DNA from: Coprinopsis marcescibilis
Lineage: Eukaryota > Basidiomycota > Agaricomycetes > Agaricales > Psathyrellaceae
NCBI GenBank assembly: GCA_004369085.1
Contig: ML210277.1
Coordinates: 22,803 to 86,802, forward strand
Length of the DNA stretch: 64,000 bases
Reading direction: 5' to 3'
Each line of letters begins with the position of its first letter. Positions within the stretch are counted from its first letter, which is position 1. Both the position numbers and the translations under genes were made by a program. Positions 1 to 11,899 of the stretch are shown one piece after another. Below the pieces are notes generated by a model. That model saw only the letters and a list, made by a program, of their open reading frames with translations. It was not told the DNA's origin and did no database searches.

Positions 1-745
1 CCGGTTTTTTTCAATGAAGGGATCAATGCTGTCTTACGGCTCAGATTCAGCAAATGGTTGCCGTCGGACAATGACAATTAGAAATGCCTTACCTTGACTT
101 TGCCCCTGGTCGGCCAGCACAGCAAGAATAAAGACAGACAGAGTATCCATGCGTGCTTCAGGATAGTCATTGGACTCTCCAGATTCGAGGTCAAAAGGCG
201 TCCAATCTATGTTCCACGCTAGCTTCTTCATAAAAAGGCTAGACGAAGCCTTGAGTGTTTCGTAAAATGGACCTGAGAGAACATCAATACGTCAACTTAA
301 CACTTGGAGCAGACCAGACGATCGCCTCTGTACCATCACGCCTCATAAGTATGCTAATAATTCTTTTGCTGTGCCACTCCTGTGCAGGATACATCTCTGA
401 CTCGTCCGGGTGGTCACCATCGCATAACAGCACTTGGATCATTGCGAGGCTGAGACGGCAGAGGTTGTCATCTATCACTTGCATGACTTCACCCTCGTCG
501 CGGGAAATAGATGTATGGACCAGAGGTAATAGTGTGTTCGATGCCGAAGCTCGAATGGATTTGTCGGGGTGGTCGAGATTGTCGAACGTTCTCTGCACGA
601 TCCACGCCAAGCGCTTTCCGCTCAAATTCATCGCCAACTTGACATGTATGTTCGTCCCTGTAGTAACAGAATGGATCGCTCCATTATCACTGGCGGTTTG
701 TAAAGCGACGGGGTCGGTGCTTGGCTGAGTGTATACAGGAGACAT
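1..745 (-). CDS. Unknown protein, partial, runs off left edge
   Basis: I do not recognise this gene. A 153-codon open frame starts at an ATG whose first base is 745. A plausible intron starts after residues EAI (donor gtctgg) and ends at an acceptor just before codons for ASSSLFMKKLAWN. That leads into a second exon ending near 95 with CAAG followed by gtaagg. A last short exon (ALIPSLKK) may reach the window edge. One segment (TFDNLDHPDKSIRASASN) resembles a helical HEAT-type repeat, but only weakly. The real start could lie further upstream. The 3' end is missing. Exon joins are my inference and the function is unknown. Confidence 0.35.
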
Positions 746-1961
746 TGAGAGTGAGAGGCTACAGGCACTGGTTCAAGGTGACAGTCGCGAAGGCTTCAAT
801 TGTTCGGTTTGCTAAGCTTGTGGCATGTTTGCCCCACCGTCATCAGAGTTTCCACAACACGATGCTAAATATTTGCAGCACTCTTCCCACCATTTTCACA
901 GCGCCGGGCGATTGCAGGCTCTCGTTACTTTCTCCCAGACATATCCAGTGGGCGATCTCAAAAGAGCTGCCATAGCCTATCTGTTCACCGGCGCTTATTA
1001 CGATGCCCCCTCCTAGTATTCAGTTGGAAAGTTGTACGTCCCTGTGGATCTTGTTTGAGTCTAGATACATCTTAACATTCGACCAAGGCTCGAAGTCTGA
1101 GCGATACTTTACGATGGAAGTCAAGTTCAGACTGCGAATATATGGACGGCCATCCCCAAATGATGTATGGGAGACAGTGGGCAAGCAAACCTCACCAGGG
1201 AAATGGCACCTTGGCAGCCTCCAACAAGCTCCCACCAGGTCTGGCGGGCTTGTTCTGCAGCTCACCAGCAGTACTAAGTGAGTACAAATTGCCTTGACTC
1301 ATGCAAGAAGATCAAAGTACTCTCACGTAGGGCCTGCCTGCTCGATGAGGTCCTCGATTCCGAGTCCGTCAGCATTGAAGTAAAGGCCGCATCGTTTTGG
1401 AAGCAACTTAGAAGACCTTGGCTGAAGCTAGAGCACTGGCAAGTGACTATGGTGCGTATCAATACCAATCGTGAGAAGACAGCCTGTTGACCTTTACCTT
1501 GATCCTGAATCCTGGCAGCCTGGGGTCGATGCAGTCAATCTGGACCGTACAACAGGACAGATGGAGTGGCGATGGCAGACATATGGTGTACGCCATTCCA
1601 TTCGAGGAGCACGGCGCTAGATCCAGACTTCCAGGCAACCGCACTATCTGATCACTCGCACAATCCGCACAGCTGAATCCACGACTAAACGTACATGGAT
1701 TCCCGAGCGTCAGCTCTTCGGCACTTGTGGGATGTGCAGTGTCAAGCGACCACAGCTGTAGATCCAATGGATCTCGTCATATATGGGCCTCCTTTTGTCC
1801 TAATCCTAGCGAATCATCAGTACATACGGTATTTACGTACATAGCGGAATAACAATAGCATATGGACCAGGGTACATGCATTGACAGTCCGTGACATGAC
1901 GAATTGATTTGGCCTCAAAAGTGGTCAGCGGTACTCTAACGCTTAAGCGCTTCCTCTGACC
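746..1961. other. No confident gene
   Basis: Several open frames of 60 to 100 codons occur on both strands. None has an ATG in good context, a recognisable domain or consistent splice joins. This stretch may contain upstream exons of the partial minus-strand gene or the promoter of the gene starting at 1962. Confidence 0.4.
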
Positions 1962-2899
1962 ATGTCTCAGCACAGTCAGCAGCCAAGCCTCCAGACAAGG
2001 ATGAACACTGCAGCAGACGCTGGAAATCTCCTGAGTACTCTCGAGCAACAGCTGGAAAAGATACCCTTGGAGAGTCTACCACAGGCCAAGTCCAGCGCCC
2101 AATTTCTGAACACTTTGGCTGGTGTGGTGAGTTTACAAACTCGGAAACAGCTTAAGCTCGATCGTTGACACAGGTGTTGACAGTCGACATTCCTGTCTTC
2201 AGTCGAAGTTGGCTATATTCAATTTGCGTTGGCTTCAGACCCATCTGGAAACCCAGAAAAAGAGGCGCAAACACCCACCTCATCTCTACTAGCATGGAAG
2301 GCTTTGAAGTCTTTTGCCTTCCTCTCTCTTCTGCTCAGCGTCCTTGGAGCCGTCTTCTCCTTGATGGTGGCACAACTTATACTTAATCAAATCGACACCG
2401 TTGCTCGCAGCGAATCTATCGTCCAAACAGTCCGAAAGATAATCTACCCCACGCCCCCTCTCATCGCCATTACCGGGCCCGGCCAGACTAATCCTCCGGC
2501 TCGCACCTCACAAGACTGGGAAGAGCTTTGCAACAGGCTTCAGTCATCCACTTTCAACAGCCGGCGATTCAACCACATCTGGAATGAACATCTACAAGAC
2601 CAAAGCAGGGTTGGAAGCATCATCTGCTTCTGTGGAGCCACGTTCTTCTTTGTCTCTGTCGTCGCGTATGTCTGTGTTGCGCACAGTTGGGATGTGTGGC
2701 TACCTACTGTGATTGGATTTTTCTGCGCGCTGGTGGTATCCGTATACTCTTACAAGGAGGCACATCCGCTCCAGATCAAAGGTGTGTACTCCAAATGCTG
2801 AAACAAACTTACATCTCACTTGTCTTTTCGAATAAAGCTCGAGTCCAAGGACTTTTCAAGCGAGAAAGACGGCAGGCTGCGAATGTGGCGCCACCATAA
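1962..2899 (+). CDS. Three-TM membrane protein of unknown function
   Basis: Three exons (1962-2126, 2184-2781, 2838-2899) total 825 nt, a 274-residue protein ending in NVAPP. Introns are 57 and 56 nt with GT-AG borders and compatible phases. The N-terminal third is hydrophilic and may form a short helix (LSTLEQQLEKIPLES). Three hydrophobic segments follow: one starting SFAFLSLLLSVLG, one around SIICFCGATFFFVSVVAY, and one around TVIGFFCALVVSVYSY. Between the first and second lies a loop of about 80 residues. The basic tail (FKRERRQ) suggests a cytosolic C terminus. I do not recognise a family. It resembles the lineage-specific integral membrane proteins common in Agaricomycetes. Confidence 0.68.
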
Positions 2900-3196
2900 G
2901 AACAAATAAAATAATGGAACTCTAAATTTGATTAAAATAAACCCGCAGGCTGCCACTCAGGCAAAACTACCATCACTGTCAGCCGCCCATACGCCAAGCA
3001 GGGAGTCGAGCCTGCTGGGCCAGGTCAGAAGGGAGGTACGTCGATGGGTCCAGGGGAGTTGGCACTGCGATATGATAGACCTCCTAAACCGACACAGGAG
3101 CCCAACTATTCTTCGGCCCCAGTTGAGGCTCTAAAGGGACACCCATTGTAATTCTTCGCTATATTTCATCAACAAGTACACTAATTCAATGAGTAC

Positions 3197-5132
3197 TCAG
3201 AGCACAGATGACGCCATCACTAGTGTTAAAGACAAGCTAAGCATACATACAAGGTAAGGTAGTGACGAAGAATTGAGCGAATCCAGTGTACCATTTACTG
3301 AAGGTCCCCTGGACGCGTCTCTACTCGTTCGCGGAGTAGCGAACGCCCTTGGAAGTCCAGTTGCATGCGGGGAGGGAAGGCACGAGACTGCTAAATCGGA
3401 TAGACTTTCGGCCCAAGAAGCGTGAGGGTTGAGACTTGCGTTCCTGTTGAAATCGCAGGCCGCAGAGCGTCTATTCTGTCGCTCGTAGTAATCAGACATT
3501 GCATATGACAGTTTCACCCCTGTTTGAGAAGCATGTATCAGTCAGTGTTTGAGCAAGGATGTCTCCGAACCGGTCAACTCACTTGGCGCACAGCCAGAAA
3601 CACGGCCGTAGCTTCCATCCAAACCATTACTGCCTATCTCTGTACAACTCCCGCCGTTCTCACCCAGAAGTCCGCATGCGACGCCGATTAGAGGCCCGAC
3701 GATGTCAAGGTTGTTAGCAGCTACTGGGCTAACCACGCATGTCAGACCGACCTCCAGGCAGTTGCATCCGGCGTGATTTGGTGTCCCAGGTAGAGCGGAG
3801 GAGAATGGAGAGCTCGAGGAAAAAGTCGGATAGTTCGATGCCATGGCCGCATCCTTGGACGGATTGTTTGTAGAGTTGACCGCCCGATACCGCTCGCCAA
3901 GCGCCCTTAGCTCTGAGCTGACCTCTGCAGATGTCCCGTTTGTAGAGATGGCGACCATTCCGAACTTCCCTTCGTTAGATTCGGCAGGAAAGTAACTGAA
4001 GGCTATCCCTCCCGACCAAACCGAAGTCATATTTTCTCCGAAAAGCGACCCGACTTCTGTCCAAGTACGAGGACCAGCTTTGACGCATCCAAATTCGCTG
4101 AAGTACGTGACAACATTGTAGTCAGCGAATTGTGCGACATCTTCGTTGTAGCCTGAACTCTCAAATGAGCTTCCGGATCCACACCATGTGCTTGAAAAAT
4201 GGCAGTTTTGTTTCAATGTTTTCGCAACCTAGTTGAATCCAGCTACTCACTACTCGTTAAGCCCGTATATGTCGATGGCTGTTTCCTCCGATCCACAGGA
4301 CAAAAAGTCGGCCAGGTCCTTCCTGACCGTAAGGTTCCCATCTATCGCTGCATACCCCACCAACCGCTGGGAATCAAGTGATTTTCTAGCCGCAAACATC
4401 ACATCATCAATACAAGACATCAATCTGAGGAAGGATTCTCACAAATAGGCCTTGATGTCCCTAGCGGCCGCTTTCAGGAATGGTGCCGCGCCAAATGTAG
4501 TGGAGTTGTTATCGACGACCTCATTCCCAACATTATAAGCGATGACGTTGTCGTACTTCTCAAACGCGTCAATCGTCGCCAAGTAGACGTCCATGATGTT
4601 GGTGGACCACGAGGGAAAAGTTCTATCGATGGAACCTACGATTGGTAGGCTTAGATCGAGGCTAGAGAAATCACCAAAGTTAGTTCTTGCACGCGCGCTT
4701 ATTCGGCAATTGGCGCGTACATGATGTAGATATTGGCATTACTGAAGGCTTGCATGCATTCGTCGTGATTCAGAGAGGAATTCACACTGTACACGCGAAG
4801 GGTGTTGATGGATGCTGCTCGGAGTATCGGCAAGTCGCGTCTGCATTCCTCTGCGTCCGCCAATGGGTCGATAAAAGTGCCTGGCTCTCCGAAATGGTTG
4901 TCATCCGACTCGTGTAGCTCCCCTAAGCCTAAGAGTCAGCTTGAGAAGAGCATATAGGAGATCGCTACTTGCCTTGGGGCTGGTAAGCGATGCCCTTGAT
5001 AAAGAACCGAGTGGAGCCACCTCCAACCTCCTCCTGATAAAGCCAGCGTCCCTTCCGGGTAATCTGAGGGATCGACAGCACCGCGACAGCGAGAATGTTG
5101 ACCAAAGTGAGCTTGAAAACTACACCGAGCAT
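3197..5132 (-). CDS. GH72 beta-1,3-glucanosyltransferase, copy A
   Basis: Gas/Gel-type enzyme: it cleaves beta-1,3-glucan and transfers the new reducing end to another chain, elongating wall glucan at the plasma membrane. Six exons sum to 1647 nt (548 aa). The order is signal peptide, GH72 barrel, X8/CBM43 module and GPI signal. Family motifs are FFIKGIAYQ, INTLRVYSVNSSLNHDEC, the acid/base Glu in YNVGNEVVD and the nucleophile Glu in TYFSEFGC. The Cys-rich X8 domain starts near PNHAGCNCLEVGLTC. The tail is Ser-rich and ends in a hydrophobic GPI signal (LVCMLSLSLTLVMASSVL). Intron 1 (4923-4972) uses a GC donor (CAAG then gcaagt); its paralogues use GT at the same site. This is the most downstream member of a four-gene tandem array and is apparently intact. 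Confidence 0.94.
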
Positions 5133-5676
5133 GGCGATGGACAACTCATGGTATAATAAACGCCATGGCCTCCCATAGGAGGAACGGTCACAAGAAGGCC
5201 GATAACACTGGTATGAGGTCACTGGTATGTCATGAGCGAATCGACTTGCCTCGTGGCCCAATAATTGCCGATTCCCGGTCGGTTTTCCGTTTCGAGAAAG
5301 ATAATAGGTCACTCACGATGGTTAACAAAGTTACTTTATGTACTTTACTTAGGCGTATTTGGCCTTACTGTACAAAATGAAGTAAGCTGAGTATACTTGC
5401 CTTGATAAAGCTACTTTGCCAAGTATACTTTGGCAGAGCGAAAGTACAGAACACGAATAAGTGAGTATGGTACACAGCTCGTACACAGCGAGGTCACTCA
5501 TCATGATTCATCACTGGCAGGAGCTGTATGTATGTAGTTCCATTAACACATCTAAGCGACTACAACTATAGATGGATGCTACCTATGTCCGAGGGTATCA
5601 TAAAGGCTTCAATATCTTAAGCATGAACGTAACAAACATGTAAACGAAAGCTTGTCAAAAAGGTATAACTGGGATT
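5133..5676. other. Spacer between GH72 copies A and B
   Basis: Contains the promoter side of copy A and the 3' flank of copy B. The stretch 5330-5460 is AT-rich with recurring short words (agtatactt, tgccaagtatact). No gene is seen. Confidence 0.5.
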
Positions 5677-7637
5677 TCATGCCAAAACCCAGAAAGCACT
5701 CATAGCGCTGACAAAAGCAAAGGCCCCGATTCGTACCGCTGAGCCACTGGCACCGTTTCCTCGGTTGTTATTCGCAGGTGGATTGTTTCCACCGTCGTTA
5801 CCGGCAGAAGGGGCGGGGTTTGGCGACCCAGAGTTGCTGGAAGGCTCGGAAAGGGCAGGAAGGATGGCTGCATTGGGGCTGGGGACGCATGTGCCGGCAG
5901 CTGCAGGCGCATCGACGGTGGGAGAAGCACCAGGATTCAGAGATGCGTTCCCACCAAAGTTGCAAGACTGAGCATTTCTGCCTTCGCGTTCGTAAAAGGA
6001 GCTCATCGCGTATGCAAGCTTGACATCTATTTCGACAGGTCAATCGCGCCGCCCCTTACGTTGCAGAGAGCTGTCGGTGAAAGCGCACGTACCTGGACCA
6101 CAGGCAGCAGCGCGTCCATAGACGCCAGTTGCACCGTTTCCGTTGAGTTCGTCGCAGCTACCTCCTGCGCGACTCAAAAGTCCACAGGCCTCCCCGGTGA
6201 GCTGGGCCCGCAAATCAGCATCGGCAACAGCCGCGGCATTGGGCCTGCAGCTGAGAGCACCCAACAAGCAGCTACACGCCTCGTTGTTAGGCGTTCCAGG
6301 GAGAGTGTTGGATGCCCCTGTCGGAGCGACGCATGTTCCGTAAGTGGGCGCAGCAACAGAGTCTCGGGAAGGCGAGTTGGGTCCGTTGAATGCGCCATAT
6401 CGCTCGCCAAGCGATGTAAACTCCTCGCTGACAGTGACCGTGGTGTTGTCCGCCGAAAGCGTTACGACGCCAAAGTCACCGTTCACAGCTGCGGTGGGGA
6501 AATAGTTGAACGCAACACCGCCCGACCAGGCCACGGACATATCCTCTCCAAGAAGAACTTCAACTTCGGTCCATGGACGAGGCTCAGGCCGGGCGTCAGT
6601 GCACCCGTATTCGCTGAAGTATGCGACAACGTTGTAGTCGGCGAACTGGGTGATGTCGGCCCTGTAACTCGATTGGTCCAGCGAGCCTCTAGATCCACAC
6701 CAGGTGCTTAAGCAGACGTGAGTCTCAGTGAACCAAGCAGTGTCGGACCAAGCACTCACTAGTCGTTCAGACCGAAAATGTCAATTGAAGTCTCTTCAGA
6801 GCCGCAAGATAAGAACTGGGCAATGCTACGGTGAACACCAGAGTTTCCAGGGCTATCCAAGAAGGTGGAGCCAAAGCCAACGAGACGGTCCGAGTTAATC
6901 GACTTGCTGTAGATCAAGGCATCAGCGAATGTAAAGCGAAGAGCCATGAGCTACCCCTTACAGATACGCCTTGACGTCACGGGCAACCGCTTTTAAAAAC
7001 GGCAATGTCGCAAGACTTGATTGAACCCTATCGACGACCTCATTGCCAATGTTATACACAATGACGTTGTCGTATTTTTCAAAAGTGTTAATTGTTCGAA
7101 TGAAAACGTCCAACATGTTGGTGGACCAGGAGGGTTGGGTGCGGTCGATCGAGGCAATAACAGGGAGCGTGAGGTCGAGGCTATAATTAGATGAGAATGA
7201 GTTCTTGTGCTGGGATTCAAGACGAAGTGACCTACATGACATAAATATTTGCATCGCTAAAGAGCCGCATACACTCGTCATGGTTGAGTGAGGAATCAAC
7301 ACTGTATACACGTAGCGTGTTTATAGATGCGGCTCGGAGATGTTCAAGGTCTCTTCTGCATGCCGCAGCGTCCGCCAACGGGTCGATGAAAGTCCCAGGC
7401 TCGCCAAAGTGGTTGTCTTCGGACTCGTGCCGTTCGCCTTCAGATAAAATGAGCATTTTCGCGTTGCCAAAGTCTCATTCGTTACAGACCTTGCATTTGG
7501 TAACCAATGCCCTTGATGTAGAACCTGGTCCCATCCTCCTGATACAAGTACCGCCCAGTACGAGTAACCTTTGATATCGCTTGCACCTGCACGGCAAGTG
7601 CACAGAGTGCGGTAAGCGCTGAAAAAGTGACAAGCAT
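5677..7637 (-). CDS. GH72 beta-1,3-glucanosyltransferase, copy B
   Basis: Second gene of the array. Six exons (148, 202, 219, 147, 614 and 350 nt) sum to 1680 nt, a 559-residue precursor. A signal peptide is followed by FYIKGIGYQ. Catalytic Glu residues are present in YNIGNEVVD and AYFSEYGC, so activity is expected. Exon 4 carries a four-residue insertion (FLDSPGNSG region) relative to C and D. The X8 module follows (NNEACSCLLGALSC). The Asn/Gly/Pro-rich stalk (NNPPANNNRGNGASG) then leads to a hydrophobic GPI signal ending FWVLA. First three exon lengths match copies C and D exactly, showing recent duplication from one gene structure. A TATA-like element lies roughly 75 bp upstream on the minus strand, near 7713. 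Confidence 0.94.
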
Positions 7638-9274
7638 AACCGAAGCCTAGAGGGAAAAGAACGGGAAGGGATAAACGATCGTTGTGGTTAGGGATAGCGG
7701 TCGGTATCGACGCTTATAAGAAAGAGGGAACGGAGGCGGGCAACCGTGACCGTAGACAACCCTGCTTAAATACCCTTGGAAATAAGACAGAGTATAAACC
7801 CCGATCCCAACATGGCCGTTCTTACGGCCCAACGGGACCTTATTGATATACACCGCTCCCACAAGCAATCATCTGTATTCTGGATTAATAAACTTTGACA
7901 CTCCCCTTGACGCTGAACCCAACTTGCAAGTGAAAGTCTGAAACAGGGCCAAGCTTCGGCTCGGGATCACACCCGCTTGCCTATCCCTCTATCCTGCGAC
8001 ATCATTTAGCGCAAAAATAAACGAGAGCGGGAAATGCCTACTTGAAACTGCGCCGTAGAAGGTGCAATGGGGCGACCTCGCCGTCTAGGCAAAGGGTCCA
8101 ATGAGGCACAATGTCAGTTCCCGAGCCAACAAGTTTCTCCGGCCTCCCAGGGGTGTGACGTTAGAGAACTGCGCAGTCAGATCAATTTCCGGTCTTCCGC
8201 ATCGTGTCCGCAAAAAAAAAGGCCCAGCCTACAGATACATAGGAGTGTTAGCTGAGTCAGAGATATTAAAAATCAGTCCAACGAGAAGACAGACTCACGC
8301 TGTCTTTCGAAGACGAAGAGTTTCAGTGACTCCCCTGTTCAAAATACGGGCAAGTGCGCCCATGACAAAAGAACGGGTGCCATGTGGATGTTGCCATCAG
8401 GTTGGTTGTTGTAAGACAACAAATTGGCTTTCTAGATCTTGAGAACCGCAGCATCCGATCAAGTAGATGTCAGCCTTCAGGCGCTTGTAGAGATTTCGTG
8501 TGAATGGAAAGCGGGCGCTCAGCGCTCAATGTTCGATTCGAATTCCCAGAGCAAGTATAGTACAAGGTTGGAGGCTTATTTTTGCAGGACATGATCCTTC
8601 TTTGCGTACTGAGGTCCCTGATCTCATGATCTCATGAGTGAACGAGGTGTAGGCGAGTGACAGATCACGGAAAACTTGTTGACGAAGCGAGTCCGGCTGT
8701 GTGACATGGGTCTCTTCGTTCTTGTATCCAAATCCTCTGTACTGAGCGTTCTCATCGCAGGCCTGCCTGGAGCAAGTTCAAGGTATATACCGTGCGGTGT
8801 GCGACGCACTTGACAATGTGAGTGCTACATAACCCATCCGTCCGTCCGAAAATATCTATTCCCATTGTAAGACCTGACCCAGCACTGCGGAAGGCCAAAA
8901 TGCTCACGAAAAAGGGGGCCGTTCAGTCACAAGCACCTCGACTCAAAATCCTTCGCCCGAGCATCTGATAAAGAGTTACAGACCGTTCGTTTCAAGTTCA
9001 TTCATCGATGAGGACGGAAACCCTTGGCGTAACCTTGTCAGGAGCGTGATCGCCCACCAAAATAACTGCACTGGCCAAGGCCGCCAAGCTCATTCAGGCC
9101 CTTGATCCGGTCCCTCTCGTCGGTCTCGACGGTTTGCAGACTAACAACAGAGCATTCCCAGATACAAAGCGAGACATGTTCAAACGATTAACAGACTCCT
9201 CCAACAACTAGGTAGACATATAAACAATTATCCACGACCAAAGGGGTATCATATATCATCTCGCAAAACCCACC
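7638..9274. other. Spacer between GH72 copies B and C
   Basis: About 1.6 kb with the copy B promoter at its left end. A plus-strand frame of 113 codons (8101-8442) has no recognisable domain and no splice support. I see no convincing gene. A short direct repeat (atctcatg twice) lies near 8620-8635. Confidence 0.45.
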
Positions 9275-11217
9275 CTAAGCCAACCTCCAAACCGCATAAA
9301 GCGCACCAACCAGCCCCGCCAAAACCGACCGACCAACCTCCAGCCCACCCGCACCGCTCCCTCGCCCAGGGGCATTGCTCCCGCCAGTAGGGTTGGGCGA
9401 ATTGCCGCCAGCAGACGAGGTGGGAAGAGCAGGAAGGAGGGTTGCAGCAGCATTGGCGATGCACGAGCTCGCAGCCGCAGGCGCACTCCCAGCCCCAGAC
9501 GCACTCGGATTCACAAGTGCATTCCCATCAAACCCGCACGCATCCCGGTTCCTATTCTCACCCTCGTAGAACGAGCTCATGGCGAACGAAAGCTTGACAT
9601 CTACACAAAAAAAGAGATTAGTCCAGTTCAAACTTGTAAGTACGCTTCGCAGTTTTGGAGGCTGCGCAACAGCACGCACCTGGCCCGCACCCGGAAACTC
9701 GCCCATAAACACCAGTGGACCCACTCCCACCAATCTCAGCGCAACTTCCCCCCGCCTCGCTCAACAGCCCACACGCAACCCCCGTGAGCTCACCCGTCAC
9801 CTCAGGATCATCCGCAACAGCCGGATTAACCACACAGCTCAACGACCTCAACAAGCACGCGCACGCCTCACTATCCGGCGTCCCAGGCAGCACCTCCGCC
9901 GCACCCTCAATCGGCACACAAGTCGGATACACCGACGCCGCCACCTCCCCCCTCGGGGGCGCATCTGGGCCCTGCACCGCCGCATACTGCTCCCCCAACG
10001 CCGTAAACTCGGCACTCGCCGTCGCCGTCGCATTGTCCGCCGAAAGCCGCACCAGCCCAAACTCCCCCTCGAGCGCCTCCGTCGGGAAATAGCTAAACGC
10101 GATCCCGCCCGATCACACCTCCGCCATCTCCGCCCCGAACAGCGCCTCCACCTCGCTCCAGATGCGCGGCCCGCCCGTCACGCAGCCGTACTCGCTAAAG
10201 TAGGCCACGATGTTGTAGTCTGCGAACTGGGAGATGTCGTCGCGGTAGCGCGAGTTGTCGAGGGAGCCGCCGGAGCCGCACCAGGTGCTGGATGGGGAAA
10301 TAAGTTTGCTTGTTTGGGTGCGTGAGTGGCGGGCTTACTATTCGTTGAGGCCGAAGAGGTCTATTGCGCCTGCGTCGGAGCCACAGGAGAGGGAGTCGGC
10401 CACGGCTTTGCGTACGTCGAGGTCCCCATCGATGGATGCGTAGCCGACGAGACGGTCAGAGTTGATCGATTTTCTGAGAGCATGGTCAGTAAGCATGGGA
10501 CGAGAGTTAAATTTGATATATGATACTCGCAGGTATGCTTTTACATCGCGCGCGGCGGCTTTGATATACGGCAGAGCGGCGAGACTGGTAGCATTGTTGT
10601 CGATAACCTCGTTACCGACGTTGTACGCGATGACGTTGTCGTACTTTTCGAACGCGTTGATCGTTGAGAGGTAGGTGTTGAGGATGTTGGTCGACCAGGA
10701 GGGCTGGCCGCGGTCGATGGAGGCGACCACTGGGAGACTCAAGTCCAGGCTGTCCACCAGCGGGTGCAGTGAGAACACGGAGTGCCGTAGGCGGTCGGTG
10801 TGCACTCACATGAGGTAGATGTTGGCATCGCTGAGCAGCTGCATGCACTCATCGTGATTGAGCGAAGAATCGACGCTGTAGACCCGCAGAGTGTTAACAG
10901 ACGCAGCCCTCAGGAGCTCCAAATCTCTGCGACAGCCCGCTGCGTCCGCTAAAGGATCGATAAACGTCCCCGGCTCGCCGAAATGGTTGTCTTCCGACTC
11001 GTGTTGCTCGCCTGTGCCGTGGTGAGCAAGCCGCGGTGCGAGGCCGTTATCGAGTCATGCATTACATACCTTGCTGCTGGTAGCCGATACCCTTGATATA
11101 GAACCTGGTCCCGTCCTCTTGATACAGGTACCGCCCGGTGCGCGTAACCTTTGGGATCGCCCGCACCTGCGAGACAAGCGCAGAGAGCGCAGCGAGGGCC
11201 GATAACGAAAAGAGCAT
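9275..11217 (-). pseudogene. GH72 copy C with one in-frame TGA
   Basis: Third array member. Exons of 148, 202, 219, 135, 608 and 326 nt sum to 1638 nt, so the frame is otherwise perfect (545 codons before the final stop). Codon 293 (plus-strand 10113-10115, tca) is TGA where copies A, B and D have Trp in the VWSGGIAFSYFP motif. Both catalytic Glu codons (YNVGNEVID, AYFSEYGC) lie upstream. A terminated product would therefore keep the active-site residues but lose the end of the barrel, the X8 module and the GPI anchor, and would probably misfold. Downstream sequence (X8, GPI tail ending VGALYAVWRLA) is uneroded. Intron 3 (10474-10530) has a GC donor (gcgagt). Alternatives: assembly error, allelic null or readthrough. 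Confidence 0.85.
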
Positions 11218-11899
11218 GCTCAAACCCAGCTAGGAATCCGAAAAAAGAAAGAAAAAGGCAGAAAAAAGCTGAACACAGTTCGAGCTTTGGTGGTGGGAAG
11301 GCGAGAACAGAACGATGCCAACTTGGCAACCAAGTTGGGGCTTTTGGTAACACCGCTCGGCTGGTGTAGCATCTCATCAAACTTTGGGCTGCGAACCGCA
11401 AATCAAGGTGGTCAGATGTCAAGAGAAGAGTCACCGTGGGTACTTACGACCATGACGCCAGTCCATACTCACTAATTGTAAAATTAAATCAGAACTCAGA
11501 ATTTGCTGTCTGATTTTGACGAACGCCATGTGGTCTTTTACTTTGCAGAGAGGAGCGACGAGCACGGATCAACCTCGTTTTTCAAAATCCCAAGTCTCAG
11601 GCCAAGTTGCATGGCACCAAGTTCTGAAGCCCCTAGACAAGGGCTTCTCGGCCACCGCACACCGCGCTCGCGTTTCAAAGTTTGCCTGCACATTGCCTGC
11701 ACGTATTCCGAGCTTCAGAAAACAAGGAGGGTATAGTATAATCAACTCGGCTCACAAGTCCAAATCACTACAACAAATACTTTTATTCAGTAGCTAGCAG
11801 CAATCATTAACCACCCCTATCCTCGAAACAACATATTTTAAGCAGAGTCAAAGTATAGGCACTAAATAGTATATGCCAAGTCCAACAACTTCCCCCCGC
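11218..11899. other. Spacer between GH72 copies C and D
   Basis: Holds the promoter of copy C and the 3' flank of copy D. No ORF here shows a domain or splice support. Confidence 0.5.

Noticed and set aside
6061..6711. 216-codon plus-strand ORF
   Set aside because: Antisense to the X8/barrel exon of GH72 copy B; no domain.
8525..8550. tRNA T-arm-like gttcgattcgaattc
   Set aside because: No matching acceptor stem, D-arm or anticodon arm around it.
9579..10325. 248-codon plus-strand ORF
   Set aside because: Antisense shadow of GH72 copy C; Arg/His/Pro-rich with no domain.
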